A stretch of 57,102 bases of DNA from Gammaproteobacteria bacterium (GTDB lineage Bacteria > Pseudomonadota > Gammaproteobacteria > Pseudomonadales > JAUIET01): the NCBI GenBank assembly GCA_030431775.1, contig JAUIHW010000025.1, positions 1-57,102 on the forward strand, written 5' to 3'. A program made the position numbers and the translations under genes. Position 1 is the first letter of the stretch. The number at the start of each line of letters is the position of its first letter. Under the pieces are notes generated by a model. That model did no database searches. It was not told where the DNA came from and saw nothing but the letters and a program-made list of their open reading frames with translations. Positions 7,918 to 17,125 of the stretch are shown piece by piece.

Positions 7918-10362
7918 CTAGCGCATCCGCTGGCCCTGCGGATCATAGAATGCGCTCAAGCTCGCATCCGCCGGGAAAGCCTCCCCGGCAACTTCAATTG
8001 CAAACTCGGCGTCCGCCACACGCTGCGTGTCCAGCAAAGGCGCGTGCACGTAGCCCATGCCGATGGCCCCGCCGACAGCATGGCCATACATGGCACTGCT
8101 TAAGTAGCCAAGCACCTCACCATCCATCAATATAGGTTCATTATGGTACAGCAGTGGCTCGGGGTTTCTGAGCTTGAACTGCAGCAGTCGCCGCTGCGGC
8201 AAGCCGGCCTCTTTGGCCGCCAGGAATGCGTCGCGACCAATAAAATCACTGGCCTGCGGTCTCGCCGTGAAACTCAGGCCAGCCTCGACCAGGTTGTCCT
8301 CTGCCGCTACGTCATGCCCCCAATGTCGAAAGCCTTTCTCAAGGCGCAGGCTGTTCACAGCATGCAGGCCGACATTGCGGATTGCATACTCTGACCCGGC
8401 CTGTTGAACGGCCAGCAGCACAGCTTGAGCATGCTCGGCCGGGACAAACAGCTCCCACCCGGTTTCACCAACATAGCTGATTCGCTGCATCCAGATGCGG
8501 GCGCCTGCAAGCTCCGCAAATACCCCGCTGGCAAATGGAAAAGCCGTATCGCCAAGGTCCTGGTCAGTCAGTTTTTGCAATGTTGCGCGCGAATTGGGGC
8601 CCTGAACCGCCAGACAGGCCGTGTCTGTGGTGAAGTCAGTCAGCTCTGTATTGGCTTGCAAGTGCTGCTTCAGCCGCCACCAATCACGATACAGCGAACC
8701 GATTCCAGTCACCACGGCAAATTCCTGCTCAGCGGACCGCATGATGGTTAAATCGGCTTCTATCCCGCCACGAGCGTTCAGCCATTGGGTGTACACCACC
8801 TTGCCCACGGCAACATCCACATCGTTGCAGCTGAGCCGCTGCAGGGTCGCCAACGCGCCTGCTCCACTTACCCGAAATTTGCCAAAAGACGAAATATCAT
8901 AGACGCCTACCGATTCTCGGACAGCCATGTGCTCAGCAGCGCTATTTGCAAACCAGTTCTGACGGCGGTAGCTGTATTGGTACTGAGCCGTCTGGCCTGG
9001 CTCAGCAAACCAGTTGGGGCGTTCAAACCCGCCCACTTCGCCAAAACAGGCGCCTTGCTCGGCGAGCAAATCGTGTACTGGCGAACAGAGCTGGTTACGC
9101 GCAGTGTTGTACTGGTAGAAGGGCCAGTGCATCGCGTAGGTATGGCCAAGCGCTTCAGGTATACGCGCTTCAATATACGCCTGACTTCGTTGCACTGAAT
9201 TGTTGCGCGCCACGTCGGTTTCGGTGATTTCACCGGACGGATGACCATCCACAATCCAGTCGGCCATGATTTTGCCCAGCCCCCCGCCGGCACCAATTCC
9301 TTTGCTGTTCATGCCACAGGCAACCCAAAAACGTTCTACTTCAGGCGAAGGGCCCAGCAGGTGCAGGTTGTCGTTAGTGAAGCTCTCCGGGCCATTGAAA
9401 TAGGTTCGTATACCCGCCTCACCAAAAGCCGGAAAGGTCTCCATGGCACCGAGCAAGTAGGGCTCGATATGTTCCATGTCACAGGGAAACTCATCGAAAC
9501 TGAAGTCTTCAGCAATACGGTCCATCGGGCAGCCAATCGCATTGGACTCAAACCAGCCAACCAGTAATTTGCCGGCATCCTCCTTGAAATACAGCCCCTT
9601 GGCAAAATCGCGCATGACCGGGCGTTTGCTGAGGCCAGGCATCTCCTCGGTAACCACATATTGATGCTCACAGGCATACAATGGCAATCGCACACCAATG
9701 TCGGCAGCAATATCACGCGACCACAAACCACCGCACAAAATGACCTGTCGAGCCTTGATGGTGCCTTGACTACCGCCATCACTGTAACGGGCACCCACCG
9801 CCACATCACCATCGGTTAACACCCGCTCTACCTTGACGCCTTCCAATATCTGCACGCCGCCCTTACGCGCCCCCTTGGCCAGAGCCATGGTTGTATCGAT
9901 TGGATTCGTCTGCCCATCTCGCTCGATGTGCATGCAGCCGATCACACCCTCGGTATTGATTCCAGGGTACATCTGCTCAAGCTCGCGGTTGCTAAGCCAG
10001 GTACTGTCGACTCCAAACACCTTGCCCATTGAAGAGCTACGCTGCAGTTCTTCCAGACGCTCTGCATCGCGCGCCAGGCTCAGGCTGCCAATCCGGCGAT
10101 ACCCGGTAGACTGCCCGGTTTCGGCTTCCAAGGCGGCATACAGCTCATGGGTGTATTGCGCGAGCCTGGTCAGCGTGGGTGTTGGCCACAGCATGCTGCA
10201 AAGACCCGCGGCATGCCAGGTCGTACCGCAGGTTAATTGCTTGCGCTCAAGCAAAACCACATCGTTGACGCCCCGTTTACTAAGATGGTAAGCAATAGAG
10301 CACCCAACAATGCCTCCCCCGATGATCAATATTTCCGTGTCGGTCGGAACTCGCCCTGTCAT
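7918..10362 (-). CDS. DMGDH/SARDH-type FAD oxidoreductase with GcvT domain (paralogue 1)
   Basis: Predicted to oxidise an N-methyl group of a secondary or tertiary amine and pass the one-carbon unit to tetrahydrofolate. The 814 residues carry an N-terminal FAD-binding DAO domain (GGGIVG at 15-20), the TWHAAG motif with His50, which in dimethylglycine and sarcosine dehydrogenases holds FAD covalently, then an FAO-type linker and a C-terminal aminomethyltransferase (GcvT) half from about residue 420 with NSLRLEKGFRHWGHD. ATG at 10362 lies one nucleotide after the TGA of the upstream paralogue, with AGAGG just before it, so the two are translationally coupled; the longer frame to 10416 would overlap that gene. 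Third gene of the mttB operon. Confidence 0.87.
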   Translation of the reverse strand: MTGRVPTDTEILIIGGGIVGCSIAYHLSKRGVNDVVLLERKQLTCGTTWHAAGLCSMLWPTPTLTRLAQYTHELYAALEAETGQSTGYRRIGSLSLARDAERLEELQRSSSMGKVFGVDSTWLSNRELEQMYPGINTEGVIGCMHIERDGQTNPIDTTMALAKGARKGGVQILEGVKVERVLTDGDVAVGARYSDGGSQGTIKARQVILCGGLWSRDIAADIGVRLPLYACEHQYVVTEEMPGLSKRPVMRDFAKGLYFKEDAGKLLVGWFESNAIGCPMDRIAEDFSFDEFPCDMEHIEPYLLGAMETFPAFGEAGIRTYFNGPESFTNDNLHLLGPSPEVERFWVACGMNSKGIGAGGGLGKIMADWIVDGHPSGEITETDVARNNSVQRSQAYIEARIPEALGHTYAMHWPFYQYNTARNQLCSPVHDLLAEQGACFGEVGGFERPNWFAEPGQTAQYQYSYRRQNWFANSAAEHMAVRESVGVYDISSFGKFRVSGAGALATLQRLSCNDVDVAVGKVVYTQWLNARGGIEADLTIMRSAEQEFAVVTGIGSLYRDWWRLKQHLQANTELTDFTTDTACLAVQGPNSRATLQKLTDQDLGDTAFPFASGVFAELAGARIWMQRISYVGETGWELFVPAEHAQAVLLAVQQAGSEYAIRNVGLHAVNSLRLEKGFRHWGHDVAAEDNLVEAGLSFTARPQASDFIGRDAFLAAKEAGLPQRRLLQFKLRNPEPLLYHNEPILMDGEVLGYLSSAMYGHAVGGAIGMGYVHAPLLDTQRVADAEFAIEVAGEAFPADASLSAFYDPQGQRMR

Positions 10363-10363
10363 A

Positions 10364-12781
10364 TCAGCCTCTGAGTCTGCTGTTGTCCGGGTCATAGACT
10401 GCATCCAGTTCAACATGCGCGCGCCGCACGCCCAACGAGGTCATAACCTCCAGCGCCTGCCCCTGCTGCACCAGTTCCGGCTCAAGATAGGCAAACGCCA
10501 GACTGCGGCCTACCCGATGGCCATAGGCACCACCAGTGGTAATCCCGACGTGCCGGCCAGCCTGCAATACCGCCTCATTACCGAAGCAGTCACAGGGCAA
10601 CTCATCATCAAACGCCAGGTAGGCTAGCTGAATATTGCCGCCTTCCTCCAAACGCTGTCGAACCACAGACGCCCCGATGAAATCACGCCCGGTATCAATG
10701 AAACGCTGCATGCCGGCTTCGACGGCGGAAATTTCCTCGGTGAATTCGTTGCCCCACGCGCGATACATTTTTTCCATACGAAGCGAATTAAAGGCATAGC
10801 CACCGAAATCCCGCAGCCCGTGCTCACGGCCTACCCGCCACAGTGACTCGTAGATGCTGGGCAGTTGATAATTCGGCATATGCAGCTCATATCCGAGCTC
10901 ACCCGCGTAACTGACTCGTATGGCGCAGACTTCAGCGCTATCGACCGTTATGGTTTGCTGACTCAACCAGGGAAAGGCGGCCGAAGAAAGGTCATTGTTG
11001 GTGAGCGCCTGTAAAATATCCCGGGATCTGGGCCCTGTGATCAGAACCCCGCCGACAAAATCGGTAAAATTGTCAATCTGCACATCGAAGCCGTCCGCAT
11101 GTTGTTGCATCCAGTGCAGGTCGCGCTGCTCACCGGCAATTGGGCCCACCAGGAAATAGTGATCCTCGCTGATACGGGTGATCGACTGCTCGGTCATGAT
11201 GCCGCCATTAGGACCATGAAAGAGCGTCAGCGACAGGCGCCCGTCCTTGCCGGGCAGTTTATTGCAGGAAAGCCGATCCAAGAACTTTGCCGCATCTTTG
11301 CCACGCACGGCGAAGCGGGCCGCTCCGGATATGTCGATGATACCCGCGGCGTTTTGCACAGCGCGACACTCCTCTGCCACAGCGGCGTGCGCTTCGCTGC
11401 GCGCCCAGCCTGGGCTCTCGTGACGTATTGCGTCAGTGGAAAACCAGGTGGGCTTCTCATAGCCCTGAGCAGTTCCATAATGCGCGCCTTTTTCAGCCAG
11501 CATCGCATACAACGCACTGGTCCGCCTGGCTCTGCCGATCGGCCGCGATTCATTGGCCCCCATCGCCGTGTACATAACCTCGTAGCTTTCAATGCCCTTG
11601 GTAATGCAGTATTCGCGATCGGCCCAGTCGCCGAAGCGACGGGTATCCAACGAGACCATGTTCAATTCGGTTTCACCATAAATCATCCATTGCGCCATAA
11701 ATTTACCCAGCGCACCTTGCGCAATTCCAATACTTGAGCCACAGAGGTTCCAGAAATTGCGCAAGCCTGCAACCGGACCGGCCAACACATTGTCATCAGG
11801 CGTGTGAGTGATCGGTCCATTCACAATGGTTCGAACACCCACCTCGCTGAAGGCGGGCGTCAGCTCCATTGTCCTCTCAAGAAAGGGCATGATTCGCTCC
11901 AGATCGCCGTCAAACAATTCACGGTCAAAGGACCAATCCATGCCGTTCAGTGCCCAGGGTTTAGCCCCCCATGTCTCATAAGGGCCAACCAGAAAGCCCT
12001 TACCTTCCTGGCGAATGTAAGCATTGCTGTAGGAATCCCTGCAAACTGGCAGCTCCTTTTCGAGCTTTTCAATGGCTGGATGAGCATCGGTAACCAGATA
12101 CTGATGTTCAAGATTTACAATAGGCAGCTGCACGCCGACCATTGCCCCCACTTCGACCGCAAAGCAACCGGCCGCATTAACGACATGTTCAGCGCGTACT
12201 GTCCCTTTCTCGGTCACCACCTCCCATTCACCGCTGGCTAATGCGTTAATTTCCAGTACCCGATTAAACCGGCTGATCGTTGCGCCGTTTGCACGCGCCA
12301 ATTGGGACATTGGCATCACGACCGACGTGGGGTCCACATGGCCGTCGTTGGGTGTGCTGACAATGATTCGCGCTTTGTCAAAGTTCATCAGTGGATTGAT
12401 GGCTTGTGCTTCGGCCTTACTGACAATGTGAAACTCGCAGGGCACGTTGGGTGCGCGTGCTTCCAGATTACGAAACCATTGCTCCTCAAGCTCGCTGTAA
12501 CCGATTCGTAAACTGCCGCACTTGTGAAACGTCGACGGATCCCCGGTTTCCGCAGGCAGGATTTTGTCATACAACTCAATCGATGCGTTATGGATTTTAG
12601 CCACCGTATGGTTGCCAATGAAATTGGAACACAAACCGGCCGCGTGCCAGGTGGACCCGCTGGTCAGCTCCCCTTTTTCAAGCAGCAGGGTGTCAGTCCA
12701 CCCTTCTTTACTCAAGTGATACAGCAGGCTTACTCCCAGTGAACCACCTCCAATAATGACTACACGCGCATGCTCTAACAT
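10364..12781 (-). CDS. DMGDH/SARDH-type FAD oxidoreductase with GcvT domain (paralogue 2)
   Basis: 805 residues with the same architecture as its downstream neighbour: dinucleotide motif GGGSLG at 11-16, covalent-FAD motif TWHAAG with His46, and a C-terminal GcvT domain containing NSLRMEKMYRAWGNE. The two proteins are clearly diverged along their length, so this is an old duplication or two separate recruits, each probably acting on a different methylation state. ATG at 12781 is preferred over the TTG at 12790. It follows the mttB-family gene by 36 bp. The family uses an ETF or oxygen as electron acceptor; no ETF gene is in the window. Confidence 0.86.
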   Translation of the reverse strand: MLEHARVVIIGGGSLGVSLLYHLSKEGWTDTLLLEKGELTSGSTWHAAGLCSNFIGNHTVAKIHNASIELYDKILPAETGDPSTFHKCGSLRIGYSELEEQWFRNLEARAPNVPCEFHIVSKAEAQAINPLMNFDKARIIVSTPNDGHVDPTSVVMPMSQLARANGATISRFNRVLEINALASGEWEVVTEKGTVRAEHVVNAAGCFAVEVGAMVGVQLPIVNLEHQYLVTDAHPAIEKLEKELPVCRDSYSNAYIRQEGKGFLVGPYETWGAKPWALNGMDWSFDRELFDGDLERIMPFLERTMELTPAFSEVGVRTIVNGPITHTPDDNVLAGPVAGLRNFWNLCGSSIGIAQGALGKFMAQWMIYGETELNMVSLDTRRFGDWADREYCITKGIESYEVMYTAMGANESRPIGRARRTSALYAMLAEKGAHYGTAQGYEKPTWFSTDAIRHESPGWARSEAHAAVAEECRAVQNAAGIIDISGAARFAVRGKDAAKFLDRLSCNKLPGKDGRLSLTLFHGPNGGIMTEQSITRISEDHYFLVGPIAGEQRDLHWMQQHADGFDVQIDNFTDFVGGVLITGPRSRDILQALTNNDLSSAAFPWLSQQTITVDSAEVCAIRVSYAGELGYELHMPNYQLPSIYESLWRVGREHGLRDFGGYAFNSLRMEKMYRAWGNEFTEEISAVEAGMQRFIDTGRDFIGASVVRQRLEEGGNIQLAYLAFDDELPCDCFGNEAVLQAGRHVGITTGGAYGHRVGRSLAFAYLEPELVQQGQALEVMTSLGVRRAHVELDAVYDPDNSRLRG

Positions 12782-12817
12782 AGTGTCCAAATTCCAGCTT
12801 TGTATGGGTTTTGCTTG

Positions 12818-14383
12818 CTACTCACCGCGCCCAATTGCCGAGCGGCTAAGCGCAATTGGAAACTGGGCGCGTATCTGCCGGTCAACCTCGTCACTGACAT
12901 GCGCAGGAAAGTAACTCTGCAATATGTCTTTCTTGCGCTTGATTGCATTGGCGACAGGGTCTGGCCGGCCTGCATCCAGCCAGTCACCCGGGCTCGCGCG
13001 GTTGAACAGCTCAGGATAAAGATACTCGGTCTGCATAACGCCCAGCGTCTGATCAGAGCCCAGGTAATGTCCCTTATTGCCCAGGCAAACATCGCGTAGA
13101 GTGTCAAAACCCAAAGTCTCATCAGTGACAGCTATTCCTTTCACAAGTCGCAGACAGGCACCCAGGAGATCATTATCCATCAGCAGGCTTTCCGGGCATA
13201 CACCCAGCAGGCTTGCATACATACCCGCAGATTCATAAACAATATTGGCACCAGACAACGCAGCCACTGCCGCTGTGTAGGCCCGCTCGGCACCGCCCTG
13301 ATGATCCGGCAGCTTGGAATCGGACATACCAGCCGCGGTTCCGGTCGGCAAATCCAGGTAAGCACCAAGTTGACAACAGGCTGCTGACAACAAGCCCTGC
13401 TCGGGCGAACCGCCGCTCATCGCTCCGGTGCGCAAATCCGAAACGAATGGCCAGGTACCAATAATTGCTGGCGCACCGGGTTTAATGGCATTGACATAAA
13501 CCAGCCCTCCCAGACACTCAGCCCAGGCCTGTGCCACGGCACCCGCGAGACAGGGCGGGGCCGTCGCTCCTGCCTGGCCGGCGGAGAGCAGCAGTACCGG
13601 CATGCCACCCTCCACGGCCACCCGCAAACAGTCCAATGAGTCTTCGGCAAATTTCATGGGCGGCACAACAAAGCAATTGGACTGACTGACGAACGGGCGG
13701 GCTCGCCATGCTTCCTCACTGCCCGCGACCAGATGCAGCATCTTAAGAGTTTCCGCCACATGGCTACCCTGACTCCAGGCAGCGCCCACGTGTTTGGTCG
13801 TTCCCATTACACAGTTGTAAGTCGTGTTCAGCTCCATCTCCGCGGGGTCTTCAATATCCCGGGCCACACAGGTACGCTGGAACATGTGTATGTGCTCGCA
13901 TTGGTCTACGATGCGAGCCATGTCATACAAGTCCTGCGCCAGAGAATCCCGATATGACCGGGTTTCAGCATCGACCACCATCACCGCAGCGCCTGCCGTA
14001 GAAAAATGCACTTTCTGGCCGGAGAGGTCGAGATCGTGTTTGGGATCCTGACCGTGCAGTACCAAATTGCGCTGGCACAAGGACAAGGCCTTGTCGACAA
14101 CATCGCGGGGTATCCTCAATCGACCATCATCCCCAAGGCGGGCCCCAAAGGCGGTGCACACGTCGATGCAGTGCGCGGTCGCATCGGCAAAGCCAACTTC
14201 CTCAAGAATGCGATAGCAGGTATCCAGAACTTTTGGTAAATCGTGCTCGGCCAGCGGCCGGTATTGGCCTCCCACCTCACCGGGCTGTACCGGTTTCAGC
14301 TCCTCCGCCAGCGGTGCGTTGCGAAGAGCAACCCGTGATGCACGCCCCCCAGACCGTCTCGCCATTGCTAACCCCACTGCCAT
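12818..14383 (-). CDS. Trimethylamine methyltransferase (MttB) superfamily protein, non-pyrrolysine
   Basis: 521 residues, uninterrupted by an in-frame TAG, so this is the non-pyrrolysine branch of the MttB superfamily (the branch that includes glycine-betaine methyltransferase MtgB). Recognisable family blocks are LDTCYRILEEVGFADAT, the PRDVVDKALSLC segment, AWAECLGGLVYVNAIKPG and GGSPEQGLLSAACCQLGAYL. Characterised members transfer a methyl group from a quaternary amine to a corrinoid protein. It is the first gene of a three-gene operon with two DMGDH-like flavoproteins, so a quaternary or tertiary methylamine is the likely substrate. No corrinoid protein or corrinoid:folate methyltransferase is encoded in the window. 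ATG at 14383 is used; ATG at 14365 is possible. A palindrome lies 44 bp upstream. Confidence 0.87.
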   Translation of the reverse strand: MAVGLAMARRSGGRASRVALRNAPLAEELKPVQPGEVGGQYRPLAEHDLPKVLDTCYRILEEVGFADATAHCIDVCTAFGARLGDDGRLRIPRDVVDKALSLCQRNLVLHGQDPKHDLDLSGQKVHFSTAGAAVMVVDAETRSYRDSLAQDLYDMARIVDQCEHIHMFQRTCVARDIEDPAEMELNTTYNCVMGTTKHVGAAWSQGSHVAETLKMLHLVAGSEEAWRARPFVSQSNCFVVPPMKFAEDSLDCLRVAVEGGMPVLLLSAGQAGATAPPCLAGAVAQAWAECLGGLVYVNAIKPGAPAIIGTWPFVSDLRTGAMSGGSPEQGLLSAACCQLGAYLDLPTGTAAGMSDSKLPDHQGGAERAYTAAVAALSGANIVYESAGMYASLLGVCPESLLMDNDLLGACLRLVKGIAVTDETLGFDTLRDVCLGNKGHYLGSDQTLGVMQTEYLYPELFNRASPGDWLDAGRPDPVANAIKRKKDILQSYFPAHVSDEVDRQIRAQFPIALSRSAIGRGE

Positions 14384-14426
14384 TCAAACTCTGATTGTGC
14401 TCTGCCCTCAGCAAGAGAGCAACAGA

Positions 14427-14444
14427 GATTTAAGTGCTTAAATC
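14427..14444. promoter_or_regulatory. 18-bp palindromic operator candidate upstream of the mttB operon
   Basis: GATTTAAG-TG-CTTAAATC: two perfect 8-bp half-sites around a 2-bp centre, 44 bp upstream of the methyltransferase start and in the 156-bp divergent interval. The size and symmetry suit a GntR- or TetR-type dimer. No regulator gene of that kind is adjacent. Confidence 0.5.
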
Positions 14445-14539
14445 GACTTTTGCGTACTCCGTATAAGTTGGTGTCGCTCTGAAGACGGGGCATGGCCGTG
14501 CCTGACAACATATGAGATAATCGCCGGATACGAAGTTGT

Positions 14540-15118
14540 TTGTTCGCCCTGCTTACTGCCCGCTTGCCATTGACCGCAGTATCTGGCTTAGAAGTACAAG
14601 AAGTTCTGCCACAAGTGATTGTCCACCAGCCACCAAAGGAATGCCCAAGCTGCCGCTGTCAGCGAATAGAGCAGGTAGCACTGTCCTCTCTGGATAAATT
14701 GCGCGGACGCATCGCCCGCTTCCATTGCCCCAAGTGCTCGGCCAAGGCCTACATTCTTGGCAACTCAGAAAAAAGTCGGCCAGCAAAGCCACCGCCTGCC
14801 CGCGATCCGTTTCTCGCCGGTGGCTACGAATATCTGCTGGGGAACAAATACAGCAAAGGCGCGCAGGTCCCGCAGAATGACGTTTTGGCTTTTGAAAACT
14901 ATCTGGCGTCTGCCAAATTGGGTAACCCGCATGGTCAGTTCCATACCGGCTTGTGCTACCACGAAGGCAAAGGCGTGGCTGCCGACCCCATGCTGGCATA
15001 TTACTGGGTAGGCCGCGCTGCCGAGCAAGGTCAGGGCCAGGCAGTACGCTTGCTGCCGGAACTGGAGCACTTGTTCGAGCATGCGCAAATGGAACATACT
15101 TGCGCTGAACCGTCTTAA
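14540..15118 (+). CDS. Zinc-ribbon protein with Sel1-like repeats
   Basis: 192 residues, not a family I can name. The N-terminal half has a four-cysteine zinc ribbon, CPSC at about 35-38 and CPKC at about 63-66, separated by a basic stretch. After a Pro-rich linker (RPAKPPPARDPF) come Sel1-type solenoid repeats: ALGNPHGQFHTGLCYHEGKG and VAADPMLAYYWVGRAAEQGQ are one repeat and the start of the next. Such repeats mediate protein-protein contacts. No signal peptide or membrane segment is visible, so it is probably cytoplasmic. The start is uncertain: TTG at 14540 is the only reasonable initiation codon in frame. The permease gene follows after 20 bp, so they may share a transcript. Confidence 0.6.
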   Translation: MFALLTARLPLTAVSGLEVQEVLPQVIVHQPPKECPSCRCQRIEQVALSSLDKLRGRIARFHCPKCSAKAYILGNSEKSRPAKPPPARDPFLAGGYEYLLGNKYSKGAQVPQNDVLAFENYLASAKLGNPHGQFHTGLCYHEGKGVAADPMLAYYWVGRAAEQGQGQAVRLLPELEHLFEHAQMEHTCAEPS

Positions 15119-15138
15119 CGCACTTCAGAATAACCAAT

Positions 15139-16488
15139 ATGGCAACTTTCGGACTGCTGGGTAGTGTCGTACTACTGATACTGCTTGCGCTTCGCGGCGT
15201 GAACATCGTGTTTGCCGCGCTTCTGTGTTCATTGTTGGTGGTATTAACCAATGACCTGCCAATGGCCCAGGGTTTAACCGAGTATTTTTCCTTCGGCGCT
15301 CTGGGCGCTTTTACCTTTGCTGGCAAGTTCTTTTTGCTATTTGCGATGGGCGCCGTCTTTGGCCGGGTCATGGGTGAAAGCCACGCAGCTGCCGGCATTG
15401 CGCTTGCCCTGGTACGCAAACTGGGGCCGGAACGGGCCTTATGGATCACGGTGCTGGCGTGCGCCGTGTTGACTTATGGTGGCGTAGTTGTATTCGTGGT
15501 CATTTTTGCAATGTACCCGCTCGGTCTGAAGCTTCTGCAAGAGGCCGATATACCAAAACGCCTTTTCTGTGCTGCGCTAGCACTGGGTTCGGGAACCTTT
15601 ACCCTGACCGCATTGCCCGGTACGCCATCGATTCACAATGTAATTTCGGCGTCTGCTTTGGGCACAGATCTATTTGCCGGGGGCTTGCTGGGAGTATTCG
15701 CCAGTGTTCTGATGTTTGCCGGTGGCATGTGGTATCTGGAGAGGCAACGCATCAAAGCGAAGCAGCAGGGTGAACACTTTGTTGCTGACCCGCTTGATCG
15801 CATCAGCGATATGCATGACAGCGACTATCCTCACTGGAAAACAGCAGCAATTCCCTTAGTGGTGGTACTGGCAATCATTTTACTCCCGCGCCTGCTAATG
15901 GCCACAGGCGCACAGCTTCCCAGCGCCCTGGACGCGCTCTTACAGTTTGCCAATCAACAGGCAATTCTCTGGCCCAGCATCGCACTTGCGATTGGTAGCA
16001 CGGTGGCCATTGGGCTCTTCAGGAATATTCGCGCCAATGCACTGCATATTGCCGGAGAAGGCACCCAGGACTCCATCATGCCTCTGATAAACACAGCGGC
16101 GGTAATTGGTTTCGGCGGTGTGGTTACCCATACCACCGGCTTTTCGGAATTCACGCGGCTGATGCTCGATTCCGGTCTACCCCCGCTGCTCTCTGCATTT
16201 GGATCGGTCAGTCTGGTATCGGCCATTACCGGGTCGGCCTCCGGTGGCTTGCAGATTTTCATGCAAACCATGGCACCGGCCTACCTGGAAATGGGCGTGC
16301 AACCGGCAACGCTCCACCGTATCGTTACTATGGCCAGTGGCGGTTTTGATTCATTGCCCCACTGCGGTGCAGTGGTTGCCATGCTGACCATTACCCGGCT
16401 GACCCATAAGCAGGCGTATCGGGATGTCGGCGTCATCACGGTGGTTATTCCAGTGCTGGCCACTCTTCTGACCATGCTGCTTGTCTAG
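15139..16488 (+). CDS. GntP family permease
   Basis: 449 residues with about twelve hydrophobic segments. The GntP family (gluconate, D-beta-hydroxybutyrate and related organic acids, proton-coupled uptake) is indicated by GALGAFTFAGKFFLLFAMGAVFG, TALPGTPSIHNVISA and the C-terminal SGGFDSLPHCGAVVAMLTI followed by LTHKQAYRDV. The FDSLPHCGAV motif resembles the hydroxybutyrate/organic-acid branch more than gluconate permease, but the substrate is not settled. It begins 20 bp after the zinc-ribbon gene. Its TAG stop shares the tetranucleotide CTAG with the stop of the convergent gene. Confidence 0.85.
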   Translation: MATFGLLGSVVLLILLALRGVNIVFAALLCSLLVVLTNDLPMAQGLTEYFSFGALGAFTFAGKFFLLFAMGAVFGRVMGESHAAAGIALALVRKLGPERALWITVLACAVLTYGGVVVFVVIFAMYPLGLKLLQEADIPKRLFCAALALGSGTFTLTALPGTPSIHNVISASALGTDLFAGGLLGVFASVLMFAGGMWYLERQRIKAKQQGEHFVADPLDRISDMHDSDYPHWKTAAIPLVVVLAIILLPRLLMATGAQLPSALDALLQFANQQAILWPSIALAIGSTVAIGLFRNIRANALHIAGEGTQDSIMPLINTAAVIGFGGVVTHTTGFSEFTRLMLDSGLPPLLSAFGSVSLVSAITGSASGGLQIFMQTMAPAYLEMGVQPATLHRIVTMASGGFDSLPHCGAVVAMLTITRLTHKQAYRDVGVITVVIPVLATLLTMLLV

Positions 16489-17069
16489 GCGCTACGGCGG
16501 CGTCCGCGGCGTTTTCTTGTGTGCTGCAAGCCTTTGCGACACAGCATAAGCGCCGTCTCGGTTTCGTTCAGCGGAGCCAACAAATAGTGCTGCTGCAAGA
16601 GCGCCATGCGATCGCCCGCAATCACCCTGGGACTTAGCAATACGATCATTCCCTGATCTTGCAGCAGGCCTTCCCAGAGGGAAAGGCTTTCAAGCACCAG
16701 AGTACTGACATCAAGCAGTAACAGCTGAAAGCGGTGGTGGGCAATATCGGCGATAAATTCTTCGGCATTCTGAAAATGATGAGCCACTCGAATGTCCTGC
16801 TGCTGTTGTCGCAGCAACAAGGGCTGCAAGTTTTGCTGGTCACTGTTTTGATGAACGATCAAGCGGTTGTTCATCGACATTCCATCGCGCAACCACGGCA
16901 CATAGGGTAAGCAGGCGGGACCGCTGCTCATCAGCAATGTGCAGTCTCCCAAAGTGGCCAGATTACGCAGCAGCGCCGCCAGGCTGGGTTGATACTCTGC
17001 TGCGAGGCCGTGCTCAGCCAACTCTTGCAGCCATTGTTCCTGGCCAGCAGGCGTTTGCGCTAGTAACAT
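16485..17069 (-). CDS. Uncharacterised protein, possibly a degenerate O-methyltransferase-like fold
   Basis: 194 residues. The layout recalls class I O-methyltransferases: an N-terminal helix (EQWLQELAEHG), a strand-helix region, then FQLLLLDVSTLVLESLSLWE, GLLQDQGMIVLLSPRVIAGD and a C-terminal LAPLNETETALMLCRK that looks like the last beta-hairpin of that fold. The glycine-rich SAM-binding motif is absent (TLLMSSGPACLPYVPWL sits where it would be), so it probably does not bind SAM in the usual way. The C-terminus is very basic (HTRKRRGRRRSA). It is convergent with the GntP gene and divergent from the C69 peptidase gene. Confidence 0.5.
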   Translation of the reverse strand: MLLAQTPAGQEQWLQELAEHGLAAEYQPSLAALLRNLATLGDCTLLMSSGPACLPYVPWLRDGMSMNNRLIVHQNSDQQNLQPLLLRQQQQDIRVAHHFQNAEEFIADIAHHRFQLLLLDVSTLVLESLSLWEGLLQDQGMIVLLSPRVIAGDRMALLQQHYLLAPLNETETALMLCRKGLQHTRKRRGRRRSA

Positions 17070-17125
17070 CCCGAGTTCCCGCCATTAAGATGTCGCTAAC
17101 ATAAACCAAAGTAAAAAAATTGACC

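Noticed and set aside
10363-10416. Longer start for the first DMGDH-type gene
   Set aside because: It would overlap the upstream paralogue by more than 50 bp. The ATG at 10362 lies one base after that gene's TGA with AGAGG in front.
12818-14383. Pyrrolysine-containing MttB
   Set aside because: The frame has no internal TAG and is full length, and no pyrrolysine machinery is in the window.
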